Shown: positions 1-14,803, numbered from the stretch's first letter. The stretch: DNA of 64,000 nucleotides from Psilocybe azurescens (GCA_023853785.1 JAJIRX010000737.1:62001-126000); one strand, 5' to 3'. Translations and numbers: made by a program. Notes: generated by a model not told the origin, from the letters alone.

Positions 1-1611
1 TATGGCACACGTATCTGCACATGCCATACAGTCAGAGAAGCGCATACAAAACACAAAACACGCCAGACATACGCTCGCCAATTGCGTTTAATGATACCAA
101 CAATCCGCCCAGTGGGTTGTTTATCCAAAACTCTCTTCTCTGTCGTCTCAATCAGTTTGGACTCCTTCACAAGGACTTCGTTGCCTTCGATGTCCCCTTC
201 GTCTGCCGAATCCTCAGCATCGTCATTTTTCAAGGTAGCTGTAAATACATATGTGAGGACCAAAAGTATGCATGAAAAAACCGGCGCACAATCTTGATCG
301 ACAACTTCATCTCCGGGTGCTTTCCACTCCTTTTCATCGAAAACTTCCACAACGACAATGTCTCCGTTGACCGCTCTGTTCATGTTTTCTCGTCCAATAA
401 GCAATACTGATTTAGCAAATGCAGGCACAGGGACGCTTCCTTCTAAATAATTGTATTGGTTCGCGTTGAAGTGGCCTTGATGAAGCTCTCCTGCTTTAAC
501 GCCTGCTAAAAGAGTGGCTGTTGGAAGATACTGAAAAATGTTGAGCATAACAACTCATAAAGAAAGGTAGGGTTAGGCATACCTCTGGATACAAGGCCTG
601 GCGTCCTGCTACAGCTTTCGTTGGTTCAATTTCGTTCGAGCCTTCAGCAGCGAGCAGATCCAAAATTTGCGTAGAGTCCTTCATTTCTTGGACGTACTTC
701 CTTACTGGAGATGATAGATCAGACCCGTGTACAAGAAGCTGACTGGCAAAAATCACCTGAAACAGCAGGAATCCCAGCTTTCTCCGCTTTCTGTCGATTG
801 TCCGCATCTTCTGTCATCAACACCACGGCTGGGATTTGGGGAGCAGGTTGGCCGCGCACGGGTGGACGATTGAGCTTGAGATGTTCGTTATACCAAGCAG
901 TCGCTTTCCGGATGCCTAGTTTCACTCTTAAGGGCACTAGACAAGCACGAGCACATGGAAAGCCCTGACCTCTGTCATTTCTATCATTCGGCGTCTCTCC
1001 TTCTTCTCTGATAATTGCCGTCTCTCTACTATCCCTCAGTAACATGAACAAGGGCGCGAGAAACAAGGTAACATACGATCGGTATTCGTTGTAGAAAACC
1101 CAGATTTTTTATCGTCCGCCTTTGTCAATGCTGTCAGGCGATTGTACAGTGGTAGGGAGCGATGTCGGACTTCCTCAAGCACGGTTTGTAAAAGGATGAT
1201 GGGTGGGGTGAAGAGAGGCGATTCTACGAGATCCATCTATAATAGCTAGTTATTACACATTGGCAAAACCTTCAGATAGCATAATTGGAGTATTAAACGC
1301 ACCTGTGATAGAAATACATTTGTGTCTGGCAAGATAAAATGGCCATTGAGGAATGATGGGTGTTGCTTTTCGCCAGAGACGGGAAGTACAGTTTGATCAC
1401 ATTCTCGACAGCTCTCAATCCCGCATGATACGTCGTCGCGCAGATATCGTTCACGAAGGACTATTGCAATTGCAGGTTATGAGCTCATGCCTGAATAGAT
1501 AGATAAAATCTCACCTTTAATGACTTTTCCGCGTGCAGTCTTTTTGAAAAACTTCCTCTGCGTGACAACAGCTTCGGTTCTTGGTCTCTTCAGTATTGTG
1601 ATTTCGACCAT
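1..1611 (-). CDS. DIS3: Exosome exoribonuclease DIS3/RRP44, 5' part (cut by window edge)
   Basis: This is the catalytic subunit of the RNA exosome, which degrades and processes RNA 3'-5' and carries an N-terminal PIN endonuclease. The start ATG is at 1611. Exons read 1611-1515, 1460-1303, 1236 to about 1080, about 1030-967, then four more to the edge, all with GT-AG introns. The protein opens MVEITILKRPRTEAVVTQRK, then shows the CR3 cysteine region and the PIN domain (LPDTNVFLSQ, then LQTVLEEVRHRSLPLYNR, NDRNDR and KATAWYNEHLK). The PIN acidic residues are in LPDTN and NDRND. The cold-shock region follows (YLEGSVPVP, GRENMNRAVNGDIVVVEV, and IVGIIKRNWR near position 72). The RNB and S1 domains lie beyond the left edge. 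An acidic insert (KNDDAEDSADEGD) sits before IVGIIKRNWR. The family match is very clear. Exon boundaries were assigned by eye. Confidence 0.93.
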
Positions 1612-2295
1612 TGTGCTCCGGTGTCGCAAAATGGCGGCAAAGAGGTGAAGCAACGGACGATGGAGGCTGAGTTTCAGGCTTGAACAGCGGGACGCTTGTC
1701 CGGTTCCGGAAATTATTTGTTAGGAGCGCACGCTGTTGTCGTCTGTTCTTTACTGCCACTGACTACAACTACGTTCAAACTTCAACATTCCTAACAGGCC
1801 TTCAGGACTTGCAGCTGATTGGCAGCAAAAAGAAATCAAAGTAAACAATTCGATTACAATTGGCCCAATCGGCCTAAATTTCGCCTTTCATCTTTCGACT
1901 AAACCTACAAATTAACCTCAGGCCGAAACGATGAATCAATGAAACTTTTGCCAGCAATTCCTACTTATACGTGTTCCTGAATGCCAACATCCTTGGTGAC
2001 GCTTAGAAGAAAGGATACCTCAAGATCTCCTGCATCCTTTCGATTGTAACTGGTACCTAGTTGGTGTGATGGAGAACCGCAGGTTGGTTGTCAATGGCGG
2101 TCCAGCCACAAGATGGGGCGCGACAACCTTCGGCAATTCTTGATTTGATTTCGGATTGGAACAACTTGATTATGACGGAATACCGGGCGTTTATGAAGAA
2201 AGGAGTGTTTGTCTGGTACAACAGCGACCGCGTGGCGCTCAATCGAAACAGAGCCTTTGGTCTGCGACGGCAGAGGAGGGAACGATATCTCGTCT
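1612..2295. other. Intergenic region between DIS3 start and helicase 3' end
   Basis: About 680 bases lie between the DIS3 start and the helicase stop. They hold the DIS3 promoter and the helicase 3' region. Short open frames here overlap each other on both strands and match nothing I recognise. No repeat or RNA gene is evident. Confidence 0.5.
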
Positions 2296-5200
2296 TCAAA
2301 GCATCGTCCGTGTGATCTGGTTTGAGGTGCTCTTCGTGAGGGCTTGAGTCTGAGGCCATAGCTGCAAGTTTGCCAAGGACCGATTCATGCCCGCGCCAGC
2401 CCATGGTGGTTGATTCCTGTTGAATAAGATGTGATGATGCGATTGATGAAGGGATTGAATGACTGCTTCTGGACGTGGCGTAAGCACCGTTGTCTGCTTG
2501 TTTCTATTAGGACCAAATACATCCGGAAGGTCAGCAATGCCAGCCGCAACGAGACTCCAATGGGTCCAAATGTTCCTTTGCGTGCCACTTATGTGACCCC
2601 AATGACCTACTAAATGTCCCAGAAGTGTATCTGATCCTCCGAAATCTATAAATGAGCGGCTTGTTACTATCACCATTGCCTTCTTGCAGCGAGTCAGAAG
2701 AACGTTCATTCTATTTTGAGAGACGAGAAAGCCCGGTTTTCCTGATCTCACAACTGAAATCAATATATAATCGGCTTCATTTCCTATATTAGGGACACTT
2801 GGTCAGTAATCAGCAAAACATTTCATTTGACACATACCTTGGAAACTGTCTAGATTATATACTGACTCTGAAGGAAGATCTTCATCCTTTAGTGCTCTCT
2901 GGATAGCCGCCCGTTGTCCATCATAAGGGGTGATGACACAGAAGTTCCGGCATTGGTAATAATACTTCACTATGTGAACCAATGTTTGAATCTCTCCATC
3001 ATTCTAGCACAAAAAATTAGTCAAAACACGGCATCAAAATCATAATGAAGTTCACATTACCTTCCAGCTAAACCCAGCTTTAGCCTCGATACCTTTGGGA
3101 AGAGGGACGTCGATAAACGCTACACACTTGTCGTGTTTGACCGCATGCTCTGATTTCAGTCGCCCTCCATAGACACGGGTCGAGATGAAATTTCCAACGT
3201 GAACAGGCATTCTGTCTGACACGTTCGTCAATAAATGAAGGAGAGAGAAGGCAACATAGGAGGAGTGGTGGGAGAGTATTACATTGGGTGTCGAGGAAAA
3301 GATCTTTTCTCGAATCGGAGATGTGTTTTACATCAAAAATGGTCTCCATAGATCGCACATTTTCTTTGCCAAAGGGAGGAACTAAGTTCATAGATTAGCA
3401 GGTTCTTTGAGGAAAATGACCGTCAATCTTACGTTGCTTAGGGTCGCCAAAGAAACAGACTTTCCCTAATGTGCTTTGGAACCTCTGAAAGATATGCTGA
3501 AAGTATGGGCACGTTAGTAGGCAATATTATAGCGAGTTCAAGTAAGAAGAAGTATGTACCATAAACTCGATAATGTTGATTTGAGAGACTTCATCAATTA
3601 TCAATCGTTCCATGGGAATAATTTTGAACGTGCCATTGTCTTGAAGCATAGGATTAGAGATCATACTTAGAGTAGACAGAACGATGCGAGAACTGCCGAG
3701 CATCCCTTGCCATTCCATCCACATCATGGGGGAGTTCGTCACTTCGTATCAGAGATTGCACTATTCCAGTGTACAGGTGTTCATGCCTTGAGAAAATATG
3801 AGAATGAATGCCCAATGGTCGGCTACAAATCTATTTACCATTCTTCGTAGAAATCTTTTGAGACAAGCAACTTGAAATTGACGCCTTGCTTCGATAAACT
3901 TTCTGCTATGTTTTTGACAGCCACGTTGGAATGTGCCACGATCCAGACCGCAAACTTGTGGTCACACCAAACGCGGGACGCTGCTGATATGGTGGTAGTT
4001 TTACCTGTACCCAGAGGACCTGTGCATATAGAAAGATCAAACGATTAGAATCGAGTCATGATGGAAGAAGGTATATGCTGACCATGTGCGATTATCATCG
4101 GCGAGGTTCCAACCATCGCACACACTACATCTCTTTGTGACTGATTCAGCTTCATGGCAATGATCGTATCTTCCGCATCGTATAAATCCGCGACATCGAT
4201 TTCACAAATTGGAGCCGTCGCCTTCCATGTCGGAAACCATATAGCGCGTATGAATGGCGACTGTCGGAGATCCCTTTGGCCAGTCAATATAAGATGGATC
4301 AGCTTTTCTCGTGCCTTTTCCGAATTGGTGGGCTCTTGACGACCAACAACTCTGACATGTTGAAATTGACTACCAATTACATCGTGCATTCCTCGCATTT
4401 CGATTGTTGTCGTTTTGCCTTTAGCACCTCGTGCATGGCCGACAAATTCACGTCCGCTGGCGTCAGTCATGATAACTTGGGTCTAGTAGTCAATACCGCA
4501 ATTTTCAGTAACAAGGGAAAAACGACGAAACGATGAAAACATACTTGATTGCTCCTGCGGACCCTTGTTTTATAACGCGAATTTACCAATTCGACCCTGC
4601 CGTGTTTATTCGTAGAGACTTTACTGAAGTCGGTAGGCATTTCCTTTGACTTGTGGCGATCGAGAAGGTCAGTTTGAGTGATTATAAGCCCTAAGCAGTC
4701 GCGCTCCTGGATAAAGTAAAGGTCAGATGTCGTCTTGGATCAATAATTCCGGCCCAGCTCACAGATACATTGATGAAGGTGGTGTTCACTTTCAGGGCAT
4801 TCTCTATCCTTGGAGTGACACTGACTCGAGACACTACAAAAGAAGTGAGTGCCACTGGCTAATGAATATAACAAAAATTGTACCATGCAGCAAGCCAAGC
4901 TTGCAAGCATATGTCAGTCTGTGCTGAGTCGTTACCCCCCAACCAAAGAAGGTTTATTTTCCACTTGTCCACACTGAAGAAAATGTTCTTGGCCACGACC
5001 TCGGCAGGCGAATTCTGTGCCCATGTATTGGTCGAATCCATAGTATTGAGGTCCACTCCTTGGACGCGTACATGTGTAGCTCGAGAAACCTGCACTGCAG
5101 TCCGAGCCATAGAGAATCCAACAAGACAACACCTCCATTTACCCATGACATGGGCTTCTCCTCCCGAAGATAGAAGTGCTGTAAAGTCCGTGTTTACTTG

Positions 5201-5583
5201 TGACTTTGTCGCGTCGAGTGAAATCAACAAAGCCGTGTTGGTGTTGGCCAGCGATAAGAAATCGACATCTCCCGCGTCGGAAGTGTGGAACGCAATTCCA
5301 ATCGGTACAATGGACGATGAACATTCTTTCAACAACAGATGAGTCACTGCATCGCCTGCTTGCCGCACTGAGAATCTGCATATATTGACAGCCCGAGGAA
5401 ATATGCAATTGCGAGGGAAGATACTCTGATCTACAGTGTTCATGGTGAATGAGTGCAAAAACGGGTAACTTCTAGGGAAAGTCTGGCAATCCCAGAATTT
5501 AACGGAGCTGCTTATAGGTAAAACGAGTGGACGCACCTGTTGTACTTTGATAAACCTGTCTGCTTATTCGATGAAGACCCCAT
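2296..5583 (-). CDS. Upf1-like superfamily 1 RNA/DNA helicase, multi-exon
   Basis: This is a P-loop helicase of the Upf1-like SF1 group (AAA_11/AAA_12), in a form common in agaricomycetes. Probable start is ATG 5583: a 47-nt first exon ends at a GTGCGT donor and splices to SYPFLHSFTMNTVDQSIFPR. An N-terminal region of about 400 residues follows (for example AVNICRFSVRQAGDAVTHLL). Motif I is AHGPLGTGKTTT, split by an intron near 4080-4022. Motif II is RLIIDEVSQI (about 3600). Motif III is FGDPKQLPPFGKENV. After DTQYRMPVHVGNFIS come motif V (DSFQGNEADYILIS) and motif VI (QNRMNVLLTRCKK). The C-terminus runs to a stop at 2296. About a dozen introns are needed, and one near 4750-4700 is not settled. 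The substrate and role cannot be told from sequence. The second Pro of the usual GPPGTGKT is Leu here, but the Walker A Gly/Lys/Thr are kept. Confidence 0.85.
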
Positions 5584-6278
5584 TCATCTTCTTGGATATA
5601 AAAGAAACTGCGGGATCCCTTTCTTCCATCCCGCGAAGGAAGCTGACCCAGAATGCATACCTGAAGCCTATATCAAGTTGGCCGGAAGGTTGGGTAACAA
5701 AGCGTGGTGTTGAGGAAGCGTTGATTGACGCCCAGATAGCTTGATTCGGGAACGGCTACCACATACTCGTCGGAGGTGCTGTCATGTGGCTAGCGCACCA
5801 AACGAGGTGACAATTGGTTGGAAGATTGAGGATTCAAATGCGTTTATCGTTTGTAGCGTGCAGTTCGCAATATGCAATCAAAATGCATGTTGCAACTTGG
5901 TCATTACCATGTTCTGTGCTCGGATATAAGGAATCCATTCACGTAAAATACAACGACCTATATCTGTACACGGAAACGTCGCGATAAACTTTCGGGTTTC
6001 TGGCTGAACCATCGGAAGAACGTACAAGTAATGAAGACCAAATAGTTGGCAACACTAAGCTCCTCTGTTCCTCTGCTACTCTGGTATATAATTAAGATGG
6101 TGGCCCGAAGAGAAAAGATTGTTGATTCCTTGCAATGGTTGTGACTTGCAGGAACAAAGAAAGCCCGGACACGGATACTGATGTCAAGAATTGCTCGAGA
6201 CCGTTTTCGGTGTCGCTCTTAGTTCTGTCCCACGCAGTGGCACCCTTATTCAATACGGTCTAGCAATCGCAATAGACA
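5584..6278. other. Divergent intergenic region, helicase / importin
   Basis: This is the shared upstream region of the leftward helicase and the rightward karyopherin. A TATA-like TATATAAT lies at 6085-6092, about 190 bases before the importin ATG. An open stretch on the minus strand at about 5744-5590 could encode extra helicase N-terminus, but it ends in a stop just before ATG 5583. I see nothing else. Confidence 0.45.
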
Positions 6279-9200
6279 ATGGCGAACCCTGCTTTCCTCC
6301 CTTCGCTATCACAGTTTGACATCGAGCACGCCGCACAAGTCAGTCTGCCCCTGGCACCACCATATCTATCATCGTCTCACTGCATTGTGTCTGGACCAGT
6401 TAATCCAGCAGGCTTATGCCCCAACATCGGCGACAACTCCAGAAGAACTCAAACGCCTTCAACAAGATCTCTTTGAGACACAGAAACGACCTGAAGCCTG
6501 GGGCCTAGTAATCCCCCTCCTGAACCACCAAGATCAGAATGTTCAGTTTTTGGCGCTCATACCGCCCAAGTCAAAATAGCAAGAGACTGGTAGGGGCACG
6601 CGTATATCGTCGGAAAACTGCGCTAATACAGGATACGTTGACAGGGAAGTCTTTCCTGCGAAACATGTAGAAGATCTACGCGATCTCATGGTACAATTGA
6701 CCGCACATTCAGTCGCGATAGGACGCAGCAAGTTCATCCTTCGCAAACTTTTCGTAGCTGTACGCTCCCTATCCAAGCTCTCATAACATGTCTACCATTC
6801 TCGTCGTCTATCCAGCTCACCTCACTCGCCCTCAAACTTGCCCCCGGGCATCCATCGCGTTGGCCGCAATGGATTATGTCGTGCATATCCTCGTTCTCCA
6901 ATCAAGGGGCATCTGCTGAACACCTTCACGACTTTTTGGCCATCGTCGCGGAGGAAGTGGGGAATGCGGATCTTTTGGGTCCTAGTAAGTGCGTTACATC
7001 CATTCTTTACTCAATCATGCCATTTGCAGCCATAATAACTGGTGTATGGATAGGATGCAAATGCAACAAACTATGATGGATGCTGCTCCAATGGTGGTTC
7101 AGGCCATCACAACTACGATTACTCAACCTCTCGGATCTGTATCCACGAATCAGTACCTGTCTGCACTTCGATGTTTGCAGGCATGGATGTCTTTCTTGAA
7201 AACAGAGTAAGGCCTTTCACTGTCTCGCGATCGACAACCCAAACTGACATTTATCAGCCACCTAACACCCCTCATCCCTCTTCTTATATCGTTACTGGAT
7301 CCAAAATTCCCCGACAACTCAATCTTTATCGCAGCATCGGACGTGTTGCAAGAAGTCACCACTAAATCACCATTATCCGATGGTTCTGGCACAAAGACAT
7401 TGACTGAACCTCTCATGATATGGATGGATACTGTCGGGAACCGGATTATGGAAGCCACTCTCGCCGATGAAGAAATACAACCTATTTCACATTCCTTGTG
7501 CAAACTGGTTGTTGCATTGGGGGACCACTCGACGTCATACATTGCTACGAACATCGCTTCGTCCCACTCCGTTCCCACTGGCTCTGTATCCTCGCCTACC
7601 ACCAAAGGTCACCTCACACAGAGCTTCCTCCGTCTGCTACTGGCATATACCGGTCTACCAGGCCATTATGGTGTCGACGAAGACGAGAGTGAAATGACGC
7701 TTGGATTTTGGTATCTCTTTCAAGAAGCTCTGTGGAGCACCGATTTTTACATTGAAGGAGACGACGACAGGTCACCTGTGCCAGCGGATAGTGAAGAAGG
7801 AGACGCCAAACAGGTTTTGATGGCAAAGGCGGTGTTTAGTGAACTGGTGAAGGTTCTCAGACGAAAAGTTGCTTTCCCTCCATCAGGAAGTGGTTGGTCA
7901 CGAGGTTCGCTATGTTGTTTCTTAATCTCTGGCAGTTCTTGAAATAAATTTCTCTGCTTAGATGAAGTGGAAAAATTCCAAGTGTGGGCGGCTTTTTTCC
8001 TTTCTTCGCACTCCACTGTGATTAATTCGCCTTCTTACTAGGTATCGACGAGATGTTGGAGATACTTTAATTAATGCGTGCGTTCTGCGGACTACTCGTG
8101 TCAGTAGTTCTTACTGAGCGATTCGAACAGTTATTACGTTCTCCGAGATGATATGATGGGATATTATGTCAACGACATCATCGAACGTTTAGCAGCGCGA
8201 CAAGAGGGCGATGGATGGCAAGTAGGTCGAGAGCGGGTGGAGTTATGCATACACGTTGATTGAACCTTGCACACAGGAAATTGAAGCCACGTTGCACTGC
8301 ATAATGTCAATCCAAGAAGCAATTGATATGGAGAAAGCAACGCACCTCGATCGGTTGTTCAGTCCTGAAATACTAGGACGGCTACCGTCAACAGGAAGGT
8401 CAAGGGTCCGGAGAACAGCTCTGGGCGTTATCGGTAACCAGCACTCTATGAGTAAACTCTCTGATAAGCTCACTAAATCTCCTAGGTTCTTACTCGTCAT
8501 GGTTCGCCACTCAGACACATCCTCCACCCTCAGGAACTCCTACATCCGAACCAAACCTTCTAATGACCGTCCTATCATATGTTGTCTCTGCATTACCCGA
8601 CCCATCTCTCAGTCTTCCAGCTGCTACAGCACTACGGAACTTATGCGAGGCGAACAGAAAGGAGTTGGCTGTACATATCGCAGCATTCGGAGAACTACAT
8701 GCGGGCTTAAGTAATATTCCTGTAATTATTTCCTTCCATCATATCTTGCTCTTAATTATCTTACTGAAACCTGTGTGCCGCTTATAGGATTCCGAAAAAG
8801 CAAAGTTCTTCAATCAATCGCCAGCGTCATCCAAGCTATACCGCCACCGGAATCAATTCCTTCTATCGAGGTTAGTCTCACTTATTGAAAAATATCATGT
8901 TTCTGTAGTTCTTATTCCCGCTCAGGCCATTGTGGCGCCAATTGTGCAAAAACTCTTTGACGCACTTCTAACAGCATCTACGGTTAGCACATTTTGTCGC
9001 CCTTTTTCAGATGTTTTATTTGTTTATATCATTCTTCTTTTCTTCTTAGCTTCCTGATGAAGCCCGAGCGTCAACCATTCTCCATCTGGAAACACTTTCT
9101 GGTGTAGCCAAAGGCCTGACGCGCACGGTGGAAGGCCTGTCTGTGCTCGAAGACGAATCGGACCCTGACACTCAAGCGGAGGCCGAGAGCACCAAGCAAG

Positions 9201-10521
9201 CTCGAGAAGACCCTAGGGCGGTGAAAGTACGAGAAAGTATTTTTGCCGCTATCGGAGGCGTTGTAGAACTGTGGTCAGTAGATGCAGCAGTTGGTCATGT
9301 ACGCTATTCTTCTTTCTCTCTCTGCACCAAGCGGAAATATCCTGATTGTAATCTTCATCAAGGCCCTGAGCGACCTGTTCAAATCGATCACCTCTCTTCC
9401 CTCAGACATCACAGTGATATCGCTTCCTGCTGGCCCTCTTCTGGAACTTGTATGCCTAGCGGCCCAGCGACAGCTAACGGCGGCATGGCTCTCTCTCGCG
9501 CATATCCTCGTCGCTCAGTTGAATCCCCCTATATATTCATTGAACCTCAAGAGCGGGCCAACGACAGAAGCTGAGATCATCGTGCAGAGACTACTACCCG
9601 TCCTTCTACAAAGCGGGTTGACGAGACTCGGTGCTGAAGGGGCCATGGAGAGTGTAAGATTGCTTATTTATCTTAAAGTACCATGCTCTAATTTGGAAAT
9701 CATTAGAATCCGGATATTGTCCAGGAATTCTTTTCATGCATGGATAGAGCACGTTATTCTCTCCGATGTTTGCCGTGTTTTCACTGATTAGTCGTTCATT
9801 TAGACTGCTCAAGACTTTACAAATGCCTTTTATGCATTACCCCCTGGACTATTTGATGCTCTCATCCAATGTGCAATTAAAGCCCTGACTCTTCAAGAAA
9901 GATACTCGCTAGTTTCAGCTTGTAACTTTGTGGTATGTTAGACCGATATGTCATCATTTAAACTCATTTGGCCTGACCTTCCTCTGATCAGTCCACTCTC
10001 ATACATCGATCATCTCTCACAGATGAACTCATCGCACATAAAACAGCGTTCATGGCTGCCCACGGTCGCTCCATCATGAAGGCCGTTCTGGAAGGCTTTG
10101 CAGGTGTTGCCCCACGGAGTGTTGTCCCGAATCTTATAGAAATGCTGGGCACGCTGCTGAGTAGAGCCAGTGGGCCGGAAGGTGGACCTGGCGGTGGTGC
10201 CCCACTCTGGATGAAGGAGATTTTGATGTCTGTGAGTAAAAGTTTCTTTTGGCGGGCATGCATGCATGGTATTCTGATGCTCTTTTTCGTGTCGTATCAG
10301 GATGACTTTGTTCCAAGCAAGGCTGGGGTCGATGCGAAGACTAAATTTATGAAGGCGGTATCTGGGTACGTATATTTGTCATTTTTTAGAATTTCGAGAT
10401 TGATTTGATAACAAATAGATCACGGTCGTTGAAACGGACGAGGGAGGCCGCACAGCAGTTTACCTTGATTGCAAGAGGATTGGAAGGATCCAATTTCGGA
10501 TATTCAACCTTGACGATGTGA
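6279..10521 (+). CDS. Importin-13-like karyopherin beta (Kap122/Pdr6 family)
   Basis: This is a HEAT-repeat nuclear transport receptor of roughly 1,000 residues. Exon 1 is 6279-6338 (MANPAFLPSLSQFDIEHAAQ), exon 2 6400-6589, exon 3 from 6645, and many more follow. Diagnostic blocks are HTAQVKIARDWEVFP, LTAHSVAIGRSKFILRKLFV, VAEEVGNADLLGPSKM, VYRRDVGDTLINAYYVLRDD, then STGRSRVRRTALGVIGSYSS and LGTLLSRASG. The stop is at 10519-10521 after NFGYSTLTM. The layout (N-terminal Ran-binding HEAT repeats, weakly conserved middle) fits importin 13/transportin 3 relatives. The reading frame breaks by one base in exon 2 at the T-run 6547-6551. The conserved VQFFGAHTAQ needs six T's and five are present, so as printed the protein would stop at 6577-6579. 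Everything downstream is well conserved, so I read this as a functional gene with a probable assembly error. Cargo is unknown. Confidence 0.88.
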
Positions 10522-11507
10522 AGAATGAAACTTTGACTGTATTTTTATTCGCTTTTCTCTGAACACTTTATTTGCTATCAAATGCATTTTGTTAGAAACC
10601 AGACTTTCATACTGCAAGGGTTATCATACTGTTTGTCCGCCCTCGATTTTCAAGCAAGATACTCGCAGGTAAGACCAGCAAGTTACTTGTGCGTAGTTGC
10701 TATCCGGTGGCCCAGTTCGCTTATCTTTAAACATACACCGCAAAATGTCGGTCCACACAGTGGGCACTAGAATGGTGCCTCGTTTCGCCCTTCGTGCAAC
10801 CTTTTACTGACGGTATAAGTACAATCCTCGCAATCTCCTTTTGCATGAGATTATCCTCCCATATCTATGCACGCCAAGTGGAATACTAAATAAAATGAAT
10901 CATGGATGAGTAGAATTCAACTAAGTATGTAGAAACGTAGCATGAGTTTATAACGTGCTCAGCACAAGGGTGACCGCTTGAACTTTGTCCCCGCGGAGTT
11001 GGTATGAATCTATAAATTCAATTAAAAAGCGCCTTCGTCTGCTCTCTGCAGTTGTTTCGACCGGATTTGAATGATTTTGAACGGTTAAGTGGTTTAGAAA
11101 AAATGCCATCAAGCGGTCCAAACCAGACGTGGTACATTCGCGTGTTCGCGCGTTACGTCTCTTACTACTGTATCATATGTCACATGTGTGGCGGCATTCA
11201 ACTGTCGTCTCTGGGTAATATGATATATCTTCTGTCGTAGACAATTCCTGCCTTCCGAGTGTGGCCATAAATAATCAGATACATAAGATTAGAGGTAACA
11301 GAACGTGGCCTCAAGTAGCGCATTTGTGGAGGTCTGAACGCAAACTGAGGTAATTACAACAGAAGCTTTCTGGAGAGAAATATGAAAGAGATAAATTGGA
11401 GATAAAAGATGGATATATATACTTGCAAATTGCTTACAAACCGATATGCGTATTCACAAGTTTCGTACTTAAGAGCCGAGGCTAGAGTAGTGAGTAGTAA
11501 CATATTG
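10522..11507. other. Intergenic, convergent 3' ends of importin and peroxidase
   Basis: About one kilobase is AT-rich with short, unconserved open frames on both strands. The possible last peroxidase exon (about 11490-11470) may lie at its right end. No repeat, RNA gene or recognisable protein was found. Confidence 0.45.
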
Positions 11508-13196
<1,689 letters not shown>

Positions 13197-13282
13197 TGGT
13201 ACTTCGACCGTAAAGTTGAAGAGCTGTGTATGAAAAGGGAGTACTTGAGTATCTTGAAAATTTGTACGCCCAAAGTAAACGC

Positions 13283-13290
13283 CTTTTATA
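13283..13290 (-). promoter_or_regulatory. TATA box of the peroxidase gene
   Basis: TATAAAAG on the minus strand lies about 90 bases before the peroxidase ATG at 13196. This position and sequence are usual for a strong regulated fungal promoter. Assigned by position only. Confidence 0.55.
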
Positions 13291-14097
13291 TTAAATTTTG
13301 CCAGCCAGGTACAAATCGTCTCATGAGTCTCTGTTTCCGAAAGCAAAAGGAGTTGGTGAGGATAATAAAAAATTAAAATATCAATATCTTCACTGCAGCA
13401 GATGGATCTGGACGGCATAATCGAGTGATGGTATGCAAAAATCATGAAATTACTTACCGGTAGACACTCAGGTGAAATGCCCGTAGCAGCAGGCGCTCAC
13501 ATGCCAGTACTTTTTGACGGGGCAGAACCCGTCGCACCCGTTGTCCCAGAAATAACCTCCCGGCAGTGAAAGTTTTCCCAGATCAAGGTCCGTTCTCCCA
13601 GGTCAAGATTGATCAAGGAATGGAAAAGAGGATAAGCAAGTCGATTGGGCCCAAATTTAGAATGATCAAGAGGCGTTGATTGAACGCTAACGATAAAGTT
13701 CGAGGATAGCGATATCTTTATATATTTGGTCTTTCCACGACGATGCTCCGGATTCCGGGAGCGTCAATGACCGTCAAGGGCGCCGCATTGACCCTACAAT
13801 TCACCAAATAAGCGTGGTTACTGTATTTATAAATAAACGCCTGCGTGTCAAAATAAAGATTGGTACTTACCATGTTGACCAGACACTCCGATCTCATAAA
13901 ATGTAAAAGAATACGCTCCGTGGCAGAAAAAGTTAAGTCTGGGTTCATGCTCGAGGTCAAATGGTACCGGCTATTGGTCCCAGGTTCGCGCCTTTAAATC
14001 CGTCGACATGAATCCTTGCTTCGATCAATTTACTTTCTCAGCTTCAGCGTTCGTTGCAGTCGGAACTTGGCGAACATATCTATTCGACAAGATCATC
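13291..14097. other. Intergenic region upstream of peroxidase
   Basis: This is the peroxidase upstream region followed by the edge of the duplicated PIG-X segment. It contains two similar phrases in tandem around 13570-13610 (cccagatcaaggtc / cccaggtcaagatt). No gene is supported. An 80-codon minus-strand frame at 13718-13960 matches nothing. Confidence 0.4.
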
Positions 14098-14280
14098 ATG
14101 TCAAGGGGATTTAAAACTCATATGGCCTACATAATATCTGAATTAGATCCTTCAAGAGGCCTCCACCCCATCACCATCACCACGATCCATCTCCCAGGCC
14201 CACATAAGTCTTACAGGTCCTGTTGATGTTCACTGCACGTCTACCACAGGTACCTGGTCATTTCGCAACTGGTTGAAACC
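14098..14280 (+). pseudogene. Partial duplicate of the 5' end of the PIG-X/PBN1 gene
   Basis: From ATG 14119 the translation begins MAYIISELDPSRGLHPITIT and continues to about HLPGPHKSY. It is collinear with the intact gene's MAYLISELGPPKGFHPISST and YLPGIHKAY at 15014. Nucleotide similarity carries on a little further (cactgcacgtctaccacag against cactgtacatccaccacac), but the frame is lost at a stop (14224-14226). No homology to the rest of the gene follows. This is a truncated, dead 5' copy about 0.9 kb upstream of the functional gene, in the same orientation. Confidence 0.8.
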
Positions 14281-14371
14281 AGTTGAAAGTAACGCCATCT
14301 GATCAACACACAGAGTTGCACTAAAACTAGGAGTGGAATGCCTCTCGATATGCATGTTTTGGAAGCCTGAA

Positions 14372-14803
14372 TCAGATCTTGTCGTATTGTATGTCGCAGA
14401 CAACTCCAGCTTCCTGAGTATAACCGAGGCGTTTTAACACCTCTTGATCGATATATGGGATCTCACCGTGTGCCTTTGGTATTGTGCTGGTAATATTGCG
14501 GAAGTGGTGACGGTATCATCTGATTGTGGGAGACATAGTGGAAGTAGCACCCGAAACGGGAGTTGTACTGGTAGCACCGGCCAAGATTGTCGCATCAGGA
14601 GCTTGCTTCAAAAACACATCCAACAAGAGATTCCATGAGAAATTGAGGGTGCCAAAGTATGTCAACGATCTGAGATGCGGAAGAATTGGTTTGTCCGCGT
14701 GAGCTATCTTCACTGTCGCTAGTCGTTGCAAAAACGCGTCCGTCATAATTTGGGATTTTTCAAAAGTTTTAGAGTCCGGGTGTAAATATTGGATTCTGAG
14801 CAA
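14372..14803 (-). pseudogene. Remnant of an F-box/LRR-type protein gene (3' part)
   Basis: The minus strand reads LHPDSKTFEKSQIMTDAF, then VKIAHADKPILPHLRSLTYF and SWNLLLDVF. This is the style of the C-terminal leucine-rich part of agaricomycete F-box proteins. It meets an in-frame TGA near 14517, after which the same frame continues ITSTIPKAHGEIPYIDQEVL to a stop at 14372. No F-box or 5' half is found upstream, where the PIG-X gene lies. It is probably a decayed gene tail caught between the PIG-X fragment and the PIG-X gene. The family call rests on style only. Confidence 0.5.
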
